Shown here: in pieces, positions 19,693-28,799 of the stretch
Layout of the letters: the number at the start of each line of letters is the position of its first letter
Position numbering within the stretch: position 1 is the first letter of the stretch
NCBI GenBank assembly: GCA_003427395.1
Contig: BFEA01000592.1
Coordinates: forward strand, 311,703-343,570
DNA: 31,868 bases
Source of the DNA: Chara braunii
Taxonomy: Eukaryota > Streptophyta > Charophyceae > Charales > Characeae
Reading direction: 5' to 3'
The notes under the pieces: generated by a model
Told to the model about the DNA's origin: nothing
Databases searched by the model: none
Seen by the model: the letters and a program-made list of their open reading frames with translations, nothing else
Program-made: the position numbers and the translations under genes

Positions 19693-20128
19693 ATCTTCGA
19701 AAAACGATGGAGACTCATCACGCTACCACAAGAAGGAAGACCACAACAAGGCTGAGGATAACAAGAAAATCATCTACGAGAGGCAGTATGGCGATACATG
19801 GGACAGGGGTTATGACTTCAATGACACTACAAAGCGTCCTCACCACGACTAAGACTTCAAACAATCTGACATCACCAAGGCTTCAACATCAGATCTCGGA
19901 CGCAAAACCAAATGACGAGTCAACTTTTCTGATTTCGTTCATCCTTGTCATTCTCTCCAATCTAGTCTCTCCACCTTCGACCAACGATCATCAACTCACC
20001 CTTTTCGCTCTTGAAGAATCCTCTTCTTGGCTCCGTAACCCTGACAGTTTCTTCGTCACTTCAACCTTCTCTTTATTTTCCAACTGGTCTCGACCCCTCT
20101 CATCTTCTTCGACAAGATACACGCTATC

Positions 20129-20452
20129 GAGCGCATCGGTCCCGCACGGGGATCCTCCCTACCGCGTCACTCAGGATTTGGCAGGACTTGTCGCGGAGAG
20201 TGTTTGCTGCTCCGGCCGAGTGCGCCAACCGTACCTCTCGCGAGCCCCTACGACATGACAGGGTCACGCGAGGCACCGCTTACCTACTAATGCGGGAGCT
20301 GTCACCATCCCTTAGGTGGGCATATCCCTACGGAGCTATTGAACCACATGCGAAAGCTTTTCGTATGCAATTGCAGTGGTGGCCCAGCCGAAGGCGTTTC
20401 TCGTTCGCTGTAGCATAGGGCGTTACGAGTGGTCGAACGCCCGAAAATCGAA
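20129..20452 (+). repeat. Left terminal inverted repeat
   Basis: It aligns in reverse with 26101-26425. Shared blocks include GCGCCAACCGTACCTCTCGC, CACCATCCCTTAGGTGGGC, ACCACATGCGAAAG, TATGCAATTGCAG and GGCGTTTCTCGTTCGC. Short ORFs in both arms have similar translations simply because the DNA is shared. Confidence 0.85.
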
Positions 20453-22416
20453 CCCGAACTACAGTCTTTTGTAGCCCGCCTATTGCTACAACCGTCCTTG
20501 TTTCCTGATCGCCATAGCAGCAACACCCTTTCTCCTCTCTACTCCGGCTTAACAAGGATGGGCAGCGCTTTGGTCAGACCAGTAAGTCTTCAGTCCCTTG
20601 GCTCACCCCTATGTTCAGACCACTCTTCGAAGCCCTCTGTGTTAAGCTGCCCGTATTTGCATCCCTAATTTGTACAGGCTTGACTCATTGCAAAAGTCCC
20701 CCTGCTAGCTTGGTCGCGAACTGTTCACCCGTCCTCTTATCTGTCCCCTAGCTGCCGGCGTTAGGCAACTTCCGTTACAAAACCAAAAGCAAGAAGTCGA
20801 AATGAGTCTTTCGTCGGAACTGGGAGGACTTACTTTGCCAATAGGTACTTCTTCGATTCTTGCAGACGTCCTCCACCCATAGTCCAAATCGCCTTGCCAC
20901 TTGTCTTTCATGTTCTACTCTACCCTCCTCCTTCATACTTCGTTCTCCTCCTGCCCATTACTCCTTTCCAGATCCGGCTACCCGACGTATTCTGCTCCTC
21001 ACCAACTTTGTCGAAGGAGGATGACTCTTCCCCGAGAGTGCAGCCAAGTGCATCCTTGATTAGGATGAGCAACGCACTGGCCGGTAGGCAAGCCATCTCG
21101 CAGCTCGCCTCCCACCGCTCCTTCAGCCAACGGGGCAAGTAGCCCCTTCTCCACCACGTCAGGCTCCGCCCCCACCGGTTGGTCTCACGCTCCCTCTTTG
21201 CGAATGATTAAGCAAAATCAAGTGTACCCTCCGCTAGAACGCGCCTGTATACACCGCGCTCCTTTAAGACATGCACGCCGAGAGATAGAGGGGGCTACTG
21301 TCATCCAATAAGTTGGGCATCACATCGGTTGACAGGTAAGTCCCTGACCCCGCATCTGGCCTCACTCCCTTTCCGTCGATAAGGCACAATGCTTACTCTG
21401 TAGATTGGAGCAACAGTAGGCAAGTTGTGAGGGACAAACTTGGTTGATGACCGATGTGTCATTTGCCCCTCCATAGGAAGTAAGTTGAAGGAGAGTCACC
21501 GGCAGTCTGAGAAGCCAGACCTTGCGACGACGTTTTTGTTGGAGTCTGAAGTCGTCAAGCTGCTGCTGTCTGCTGCATATGGTGCACTAGTTGCCACTGT
21601 CTGCTGCGTATGGGGCACAAGCTGCGGCTGCTGCAGACTGGGCACAGACTGCGGCAACTGTTGCTGGTTGCTGTTGCTGCCGGTTACTGGTTACTGCATA
21701 CTGTTGCATACCGATGCGAGCTGTGCACAGGCTACCGCTACAAGCTGTTGAGTACTGCTGCTGCGTGCGTACTGTTTTTGTTAGTTACTACATATTATTA
21801 CTTGCCACTATTGAACTATCCCAGACTGTGAAGGGGGTTATCGCTGCGACTCGAGACCTTGTCAGAATACCGGTTGCCGACAACTTGACTTCAGTCTGAC
21901 CAGCAGCTGTGTGATTTGGCCATCATTGTGGGGCCCTCAGGCGCACCTAGATTCCAAGGCCCTCTCACTGTGAGTTGAGTTGGCCCCCTCTTGGATCTCG
22001 AGAGTCTAACCTATTTCATTCTGCCCATCTTACTCTAAGTCTAATCTTTTGGTTACGAGGGGAAGGCGGCAGGCGGGATTGCAACCCGTAGGACCGCATC
22101 AAGACCTTGTGGGAGGTCCACCCACCGATTGCGGGAGCTCTGCCGGAGCCCAGGCGGGGTTCTGGAGGCCAGGGACTTCAGGTATAATTTCCTCTGACGC
22201 GAGTGATCCCTTCCCCTATCTATTACCCAAGGTATCTGAATTTAACTATGTAATATGAATATTACTCATGTTTTGTTATGTATGTCAGGACATACATTGT
22301 AAAGAGGATAAATGAACCAGTACATATGAGAGTTTAGATAAAATTTGAGTGAATTCAGACAGAGTGAACTAGGGAAAGGTGAGATGAAGGCGTCTGCATG
22401 CGTTTTGACCGGGTCA
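20453..22416. other. Left interior of the TIR element, no gene recognised
   Basis: Pyrimidine-rich sequence to about 21200 gives only short ORFs with biased composition. A CTG/TGC-rich stretch fills 21555-21775. Nothing resembling a transposase, tRNA or rRNA was seen. Confidence 0.5.
21555..21775. repeat. CTG/TGC-rich low-complexity stretch
   Basis: Dense CTGCTG, TGCTGC and ACTGTTGC motifs produce Cys-rich or Leu/Ala-rich reading frames in several phases, which indicates low complexity rather than a gene. Confidence 0.7.
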
Positions 22417-23645
22417 ACCCAAGGCTGAGCTCCTCTAAGTTGATGTGGACTCAGTGCTGTGTTTTATTTATGTTTGTTGGGCTGATTGTATGATTTTTGA
22501 GGGCTGGGCCTATCCTAAGTTAGACGGATCAGTCGCTGTTTCTTTCTGGGGTTTCCGAACAGGAGGATGGACACCCTAAGTTGAGAAGGCTCAAAATCCT
22601 GGTGTTTATTTTTTAGAGTTGCTTAAAACAGGGTAGAGAATATTATAAGTTGCGTAGACCCAGTGTTGTGTGTGTTTTCTTCTGAGGGGGACACAGTCAT
22701 GAGGCTAAGCGTACCCCTAAGTTGGGGCGGCTTAGTCATAAGTCATGAATATGAAGGTTAACCAAAGTCTATAATTTTGATATATATTATATGAACCTAT
22801 ATTATCTGGCAGACCGGGCACCCTAAGTTGAGAAAGCAAGTCAGTAAGTCAGGTAGAACAAAAGAAGAAAAAAAAAACAAGTGAAGAATATAATGAAGGT
22901 AATTCGGGCAGGCTGAGCGTACCCTTAAGTTAGGGCGGTTCAGTCTTATGCTCGTGATAATACAAAGGAGTAGAGAGTTAGTATAAACTTATTTTATTTT
23001 TCCTTTTAAACACAGGTTAAGATTGAATGTCTCCCTAACTTGGGAAGGTCTGATCATCTGCCTAATAAGAGAGAAACATATGAAGTTTGTGCAAGTATCA
23101 CTGGTTGTTTCCTATATTAACGTTACGGAGGCTAAGCGTACCCTTAAGGTAGGGCGGCTTAGTCATACGTCATTTGTACTTTGTTCAGGCAGACTCTGCC
23201 TTATGTACCTAAACTGTTTACGCTAGCTAGACGTACCCTTAAGTTAGGGCGGCCTAGTGATATGCTTTTGTCGTTGATGTTATGTCGGTTGGACGTATCC
23301 TTAAGTTAGGGCGGTCTGACCATTCCTTGTTCGTACTTGTTCTAGGCAGGTTAGGCACACCCCTAAGCTGGGGCAGTCTAGTCCTATGCCCTATGTAACC
23401 TTGTTTAGGGTTGACTAGACATACCCTTAAGTTAGGGTAGTCTAGTCTAAGACTTATTATTCATGTTGTTCGTTAAACAGAAGTCAGGCGTACCCTTAAG
23501 TTAGGGCGGTCTGGTCATATGTTTTATGACTAGAGTTTATCTAGTGTTGGGCATACCCTTAAGTTAGGGCAGTCCAATTGTGCGTACTCTTGCTTCTTTA
23601 CTAAGACAGGTTGGGCATACCCTTAAGTTAGGGCTTTGTCTGATC
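22417..23645 (+). repeat. Array of hairpins with conserved loops and covarying stems
   Basis: Ten well-formed units start at 22703, 22911, 23130, 23225, 23287, 23349, 23413, 23482, 23545 and 23609. Each has an 8-base lower stem, an RYA (GTA, ATA or ACA) bulge, a 4-base upper stem (CCCT, CCCC or TCCT), a hexaloop TAAGTT (TAAGGT or TAAGCT), the upper 3' strand AGGG or GGGG, a short spacer (CG, CA or TA; CTTT in the last unit) and the lower 3' strand. Lower stems differ between units yet still pair: GGCTAAGC with GCTTAGTC, GACTAGAC with GTCTAGTC, GGTTGGAC with GTCTGACC. Upper stems change on both sides too (CCCT/AGGG against CCCC/GGGG). Weaker relatives occur near 22417, 22510, 22570, 22630, 22812 and 23028. 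The last six good units recur about every 62-69 bases. Confidence 0.85.
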
Positions 23646-24994
23646 CTTTGCCATAAGCGAGGGGGCTACTAAGGAAAGCAACTGAATGATCTAACAAACT
23701 ACTTGGACAAATTGATGTGGGATTGTGAGAGATGTCTGGTCATGTGTGCTTGTGGGCTCTCACCTAGGGGTATCTTTTCGATAGGCTAGTTGCTTAGACG
23801 CTCGCGAAGTGCTGGTCCAGCAGCCATAGATAGTTCAGATGGATGCTGAGAGGGAGAGCTTGGGATGAAGTTAGGATTGACCCTGCTAGGAGTTAGGATC
23901 AATGCTAGCCCACAATCTCATCTAGAGGTTGTGTGGACTGTCAGTGATTATGAATCATCAAGCAGGTGTCAGGGGTTACTCCCAAGGATAGTTGCTTTGT
24001 TTTTTCTGTCTTTTCAGCTCTATATTAATCTTGACAGCCTCTTGTTCCTACGGGAAGTGCTGTGGAAATTTCTACAAATCTGAAAGAGTAAGTCATTTTG
24101 GAGCTTGTAGAAATTCTGAAAAGGCACTTTTCCTACGGGAAGCGCTGCCGAAATTTTGTAGAATTTGAGGAGTTAGAATAATTTTCAACTAGGAGCTACT
24201 TTGCAGATCTATCCTAAATAGGGGAGATACTCAACGACTTGGTACTAGTGAGGAGAGTTGACCATAAGATTAGTAGAGGAGTTAGGTTACGAGTTGGGAG
24301 TATTCTCCTGTTGGCATGAACATAGTAGTAATTCTTTTGGCCTGTACTGTGGTGCAGGTTTCCGTGGCTCGCTGGAAGGCTTGATGTGATCAGCCTGATC
24401 CTTCAAAAGGATTTCTCTTCTGTTATCACCGATAACAAGTCGGTTGCCGATTCGTCGGTTTACGACTCAACCCCAATTCACTTTCGATACTCAACCTAAA
24501 AACGCTTTAGCCCTGGTGATTTTATTGTTTTGTTAAGACTTTACCCGGACTTTTATTGAACGACCATTTAACAAAGGTACTGAGTATTTAATTATAGTTG
24601 GTTGGCTGAAGGTTGGGGTTTGCATGGCTAAAGCAAAGGGGTATAAGTATGGAGATTGGTTGAAGTTGACTCTGTGTAGTGTATGAACTTTGTTTGACTC
24701 TTTGATGTGCTTGCAGGTGTGGTCTGTGACTCGAGAAATTGGATTAGACTGCCTGCGATCTCACATATATGTATGGCTATGAGGAGTCTCATTGTGATTG
24801 TGAGATGTGATCGTCACATATCTATTCCCCTATATATACATATAAATGTACGTACATATAAGTACCTGTGCGGGGTATTAGCGTGGCCTGAAGTGCCTGC
24901 GTACTAAGGACCTAATCAAGGGTTGTGATGAATAGAAGGGAAGGGGTGACCTCTCTATTTATATATACGCTCCTTGAAGAATTCTTGGTCAGAC
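23646..24994. other. Interior of the TIR element, no gene recognised
   Basis: Only short ORFs are present. Notable items are the paired motif at 24045-24157 and TA-rich DNA near 24820-24870. No RNA gene was recognised. Confidence 0.45.
24045..24157. repeat. Duplicated TTCCTACGGGAAG motif with an 11-bp inverted repeat between
   Basis: TTCCTACGGGAAG occurs at 24045-24057 and 24130-24142, each followed by a GCTG-GAAATTT segment. Between them AATTTCTACAA (24067-24077) pairs perfectly with TTGTAGAAATT (24105-24115). CGCTGCCGAAATTTT at 24143-24157 is identical to 3147-3161 in the Ty3 leader hairpin. Confidence 0.65.
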
Positions 24995-25266
24995 GTTAGC
25001 CCTGAGCCTGGAAATACGTTGGTCCTCGCCCAGGACGACCCAGGTCCCGGGCCTAACACTAAAGGGGCTTTCTCTGATGAGCGTTAAAAGTACTCGCTTC
25101 TTTTCCTTGTTGAAATTTATTTTGGTGGAACGCTAAAGTTCCGGGCGGAAGGGTTAGCGCGTCGCTGGTCATGCGTCAGACAACTTACCACCACTCCGAA
25201 TTCCTTCCTGCCCTAGGGACCATCTTACCCCGCGCCCTTAGGGACACCTCAGGGTGCAGAAGATGG
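24995..25266 (+). other. Three multi-tier hairpins
   Basis: Hairpin 1: GTTAG (24995-24999) pairs with CTAAC (25053-25057), CCTGG (25007-25011) with CCAGG (25040-25044), and GTCCT (25022-25026) with AGGAC (25032-25036). Hairpin 2: CGCTAA (25131-25136) pairs with TTAGCG (25154-25159) and TTCC (25139-25142) with GGAA (25147-25150). Hairpin 3: CCATCTT (25220-25226) pairs with AAGATGG (25260-25266) and GCGCCCT (25232-25238) with AGGGTGC (25251-25257), with one G-T pair. Confidence 0.7.
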
Positions 25267-25287
25267 TAAGGCCCTCAGGTTGGTTTT

Positions 25288-25527
25288 GCGCCCGCTAAAG
25301 GGTTGTCCCCCTTAGCGCGCACTTTAGCCGACGCCTGAGCATCGAAGGCGACCCCACGACTCAGATAAGACCATTTGGTAATGGGCGCCATATAGTGCGC
25401 CGTCATCGCAACTAATGGCGTAGGACTGCATTGCAGATTGATAAGGGTAGGACCCGCATCCATGCGATTTTATATAAAAGCTTGCGCACGAAAGTTACCG
25501 ACTTCCGCTGCGGAAAGTTATAGGTCG
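25288..25527 (+). other. Structured module, copy 1
   Basis: Order of helices: GCGC/GCGC with GCTAA/TTAGC and GGG/CCC (25288-25320); CGACGC-CTGA-GCATCG (25329-25344); CCATT/AATGG (25371-25384); GGCGC/GCGCC (25384-25401, sharing one base with the previous helix); CTGCA/TGCAG (25426-25436); GGGT/ACCC (25445-25455); CGCAT/ATGCG (25455-25466); and a final stem CGAC/GTCG (25499-25527) enclosing TTCCG-CTG-CGGAA and AAAGTTATAG. The linker GCGACCCC follows the second helix. No known RNA family is recognised. Confidence 0.6.
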
Positions 25528-25633
25528 AGCGGAGTCTCTCCTTTTCGGTGGTTGTTCTCCTTTTTGAGTTTCTTGTTGGACATTGTAGTCCGTGGCGGGC
25601 GTCAAAGTAAAACCCCTTGATTTTGGCTACCAT

Positions 25634-25908
25634 GACAGCCCTAAAGCTGTCTACTCAACCCCTCTGCACAGGGTGCAGATTACCCCTTAAAGCGCCTGTC
25701 AGCCGACACTTGAGTGTCGACCGCGACCCCCGAGGTTATCAAGGGTCGCGAGGCTACGAGTACTACATAGTACCCCATCAGCGCGAGTGCTCGCGTATAC
25801 CCGCATGGCTGGTTGATATGAGGAAGCAATGCGCTCGCTAGACACTTATACGGAAGTCCAGCGCGCGATACCTATCTGATTCTTGCTGCACAAAGTTATG
25901 GGTCAGAT
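25634..25908 (+). other. Structured module, copy 2
   Basis: Helices: GACAGC/GCTGTC (25634-25651); CTGCA/TGCAG (25664-25678); CGACAC-TTGA-GTGTCG (25704-25719); CGCGACCC/GGGTCGCG (25722-25750); GTACTA/TAGTAC (25760-25773); CGCGAG/CTCGCG (25782-25795); and a final stem ATCTGA/TCAGAT (25874-25908) enclosing TGCTGC and AAAGTTATGG. Landmark order and the 170-base spacing from the YTGA tetraloop helix to the final stem equal those of copy 1, although stem bases differ. Confidence 0.6.
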
Positions 25909-26100
25909 ACTGAAGGGACTAGGAGTATTGTAGTGTTGTGGTGTTGTTTGCAGTGTTTGTTTTGTGTGTGTCTCAACGTGTTGTGTATGGGAGAGCGTGA
26001 GTGTTGTGGTGTAACGCGTGGTGTGTAGGGTGCGTCCTAGTCGACCGACGTCGGGTCGCGCTTGGGACGTCAGCCCCCCAGTGAGTCGATTCGCGTGTGG
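25909..26100. other. Right interior of the TIR element
   Basis: GT-rich low-complexity DNA (25925-26035), then a GC-rich stretch with the palindrome CCGACGTCGG. No gene is seen. Confidence 0.45.
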
Positions 26101-26425
26101 TTTCGATTTTCAGGCGTTCGACCGCGCGTAACCACCTATGCCATAGCGAACGAGAAACGCCCTCGGCTGGGCCACCTCTGCAATTGCATACAAAAAACTT
26201 TCGCATGTGGTTCAGTAGTTCCGCAGGGATACGCCCACCTAAGGGATGGTGGCATCTCCCGCATTTGGAGGTAAGAGGGGCCTCGTGTGACCCTGTCTTG
26301 TCGTAGGGGCTCGCGAGAGGTACGGTTGGCGCACTTTGCCGGAGCGGCAAACGCTCTCCACGACAAGTCATTCAAAATTTTGTGTGACGCGGCCGTGAGG
26401 GTCCCCGTGCGGGACCGATGCGCTC
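26101..26425 (-). repeat. Right terminal inverted repeat
   Basis: Reverse complement of 20129-20452 with scattered substitutions and small indels. The outer end is CCGATGCGCTC at 26425. The frame reading ETPSAGPPLQLHTK on the plus strand here and on the minus strand in the left arm follows from DNA identity. Confidence 0.85.
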
Positions 26426-26854
26426 AAATACGCATTCAGTTTTGCAATGGATTCAGCATGGTGTTCAACTTGATTTTGTCGAACAAAGTACGTACTGGTT
26501 AAGAAGATAATTGAAGTTCGCTGTATGTTGAAAAATGTTTACCTAACAGTCCAGTTCAAAAGAATTTTTCAATCCATCAAGCTTCCCCCTACCTTTATCC
26601 CTAACCATCCCCTCCTTTCTCACGACTCAGATTTCATCACCTCCTCAGTCTCTTAACTTTAATCCTTAGGTATAATTGAATCTGCACCCTCTTCACTTGT
26701 AATCAAATTTGTCCTTACCACTGAAAGCTCCTCTAAAACTAGATTTATTTTGGACGTTTGATTTGTCATTTTTTTAGAATCAATAGATGACCTTATCACA
26801 CCTCTCTCTGGTCCACCCAACCATGATTTCCTGTTATGCTTAGATATAAAAAAC

Positions 26855-27234
26855 CTACGTTGTATAGAGTACATGTACAGGGGCTTTCCGTACGAAACGA
26901 ACAGGTGATTTCTGTACAGGATCTATACAAGAACCTGTACGAGAACCTGTACGTTTTGTACGCCCCCGTACGAAAAAGCAAAAAAAAAAAAAAAAAAAAA
27001 GTCATCAAGAAAATTCGAAAAAAACATATGTGATGCAAAAACACAAAACAAGCACTATTTGGTTGAGCATCATCTTGAAATTCTTACTAGAATTTGAGAA
27101 ACAAAATAAAAATAATATCGGATTGAAAAAAAAACAAAAACAAATATGTATGGGGCCCCTAACGTACGAGTAGCATACGAATACAAGAGTACGAATCCGT
27201 ACTTGTACGAGGGTGCGTACAAGTGGCAACGTAG
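26855..27234. mobile_element. 380-base hAT-like MITE inside the DIRS RT
   Basis: The ends are CTACGTTG (26855-26862) and CAACGTAG (27227-27234), a perfect 8-base inverted repeat. TAAAAAAC stands immediately outside on both sides (26847-26854 and 27235-27242), a perfect 8-base target duplication. Removing the insert and one duplication restores the expected join between DIKN and GYYEIP. The subterminal parts are dense in GTACG and CTGTAC motifs, and a ~21-A run lies near 26980-27000. An 8-base duplication fits hAT, although P-type elements also make 8. It encodes nothing. Confidence 0.9.
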
Positions 27235-28799
27235 TAAAAAACGGGTACTATGAGATTCCCATCCATCCTCTCGATAGACCTTATCTCGATTTTTCATGGA
27301 ACAAAATCCAATATCAATTTACAACCCTCTGGTTCAACATCTCATCTACCTGCTTTTTCACAACCATTATGCAAGAAATCATGGTAGAATTAAGACTTAG
27401 GCGTGTCTTTTTCACATCTTACATCGACGACTCGACATTTGCGAACCCCAATCTACCTATATTAATTTGACAATCCTTCAACTACGTAGCATTCGTCCAC
27501 AATCTTGTTTTTTTCCTCGACATCCGTAAGTGCGTCTTTCTTCTATCCTAAAATATTAACTTCTTAGGATTTACAATCGACTCGCACATAAAAGAATAAA
27601 AGTCTCCGAAGGCAAAACATAAAAAATCCTCAACTTAATTTCAACAACCTATCACTCCCCACCTTTTAACCGGACCCTCGCAAAACTCGCACGAAAACTA
27701 GTAACCCTTTCAAAAGCCTTCTTACTCGCTCCTCTCTTCATTTCCACTCTTTATGAATCCATTTCACCCGGCAACTGGGACACACTTGTTCAAATTTATG
27801 ATGACCTTATTTCTGATCTTCATTGGTGGCTAAGTCACCTTCCTCACCTGCCAGGTCGTTTTTGGACTGTTCAAAAAGCGACATACTTTATTTCAACCGA
27901 CGCATCAACTCTTCAGATCGGAGTCATAATTACTCTCGCTCTTCTCCCTCCCCTCACCCTTAATCAACGTCTGCCTTAAGAACTCATCCAAACTTCCTCA
28001 ACTTACGGAGAATTTTTTGCTATTTATGAAACCTTTCTCTTTCTAAAAAATAATCACCCCCACCTTCTCCTTTCCACATCTATCAGACTCATATCGGATA
28101 AATTATCCGCCATAGTTCTTCTCACCAGTCTGCATTCAACAAATCATGTCTTTAATCCTTAGCTCCACCAAATCACTTTAATTTTTTTAAATCATGATAC
28201 ATTGCTTATACCAGTCTGGGTTCCAAAGTCTCTAAACTCCATCGCTGATACCCTTTCCAAAACTTAGGACAACACCGACTGGAGCATTACCAACCATGTC
28301 AGGCACGACATCTTTTCAGTCATATGCACCCCAACCATCGACGTCTTCGCATCTGACTATCATCATACCTCACATCTCTTTATCTCGAGAATTAGGTATT
28401 CCAAGTCATTTTTCATAGATGCACTTTCCATCGACTGGAACGATCTTCCATCACAACCTTATAGTTGTTTTTTTCCTCCTACTTCACTACTGCACGACGC
28501 TCTCTCTCGTGCTACTCTTTCCCCCGGTACCTACCTACTCATCTTCCCGGCATCTTCCAAAGCTAACTAGTTACCCCGCATACTTTCACTCAATACCATC
28601 AAAAAATTTATAATATCGAAATCAGAATACTCCTGTATTCCAAACCCCAGAGTTCATTTTTCCTATCCTAATCCCGCAGTAATAGGCCTTTTCGCTACCC
28701 TTTTCAAAACATAGAAAATGGTTATTTTCATTTCCATCCGTATCACCCGTTTCCTCGACTCCGCGTTTTCATCCGTGTCGCATCTCGTATTCATACCGC

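Larger units (their letters stand above)
18834..20128 (+). pseudogene. 5' coding part of a DIRS-type element, apparently with an intron
   Basis: One frame opens after TAA 18831-18833, reads HHWALAFWESNAKRF, meets TAG 18993-18995, and continues to AG|GTAAGT at 19063/19064. An acceptor TTTTTATCTGTAG ends at 19692. Joining 19063 to 19693 keeps the frame, giving a charged sequence (YHKKEDHNKAEDNKK) to TAA 19850-19852. Further downstream another frame reads LDPSHLLRQDTRY up to the 20129 boundary. That fits directly onto the DIRS-like SVLQWIQHGVQLDF found after 26435, so I infer that this is the N-terminal side of the DIRS polyprotein. The first exon is not recognised by family and could instead be a host gene fragment. 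No definite ATG start was found. Confidence 0.4.
20129..26425. mobile_element. 6.3-kb element with ~324-base terminal inverted repeats and no transposase
   Basis: Both ends begin GAGCGCATCGGTCCCGCACG reading inwards, and the inverted repeats remain alignable for about 324 bases. It interrupts a DIRS-type pol reading frame whose two sides fit together. The flanking 12-mers ATACACGCTATC (20117-20128) and AAATACGCATTC (26426-26437) match at 8 of 12 positions, as an old 9-12 base target duplication would. Long inverted repeats with such a duplication suggest a Mutator-like (MULE) non-autonomous element. The interior has no ORF resembling a transposase. It carries CTG-rich DNA, a hairpin array and a structured cluster. 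A Pack-MULE that captured noncoding DNA is one reading, and a segmental inverted duplication is the alternative. Confidence 0.65.

Noticed and set aside
20302-20526. Conserved small protein encoded in both inverted repeats
   Set aside because: The similar translations follow from shared DNA in the arms. Frames contain substitutions without codon-position bias that I can demonstrate, and there is no start context.
21440-21899. Cys-rich or Leu/Ala-rich ORFs of about 100 codons
   Set aside because: CTG/TGC low complexity gives long ORFs in several overlapping frames at once; no domain is visible.
22417-23645. CRISPR array
   Set aside because: Repeats are diverged, spacing is irregular (about 55-105 bases), the conserved part is a loop rather than a constant direct repeat, there are no cas genes and the DNA is eukaryotic.
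25070-25110. CTGATGAG resembling a hammerhead ribozyme core
   Set aside because: GCG/CGC could form stem II, but the required GAAA after it is absent and no matching stem I/III and cleavage triplet were found.
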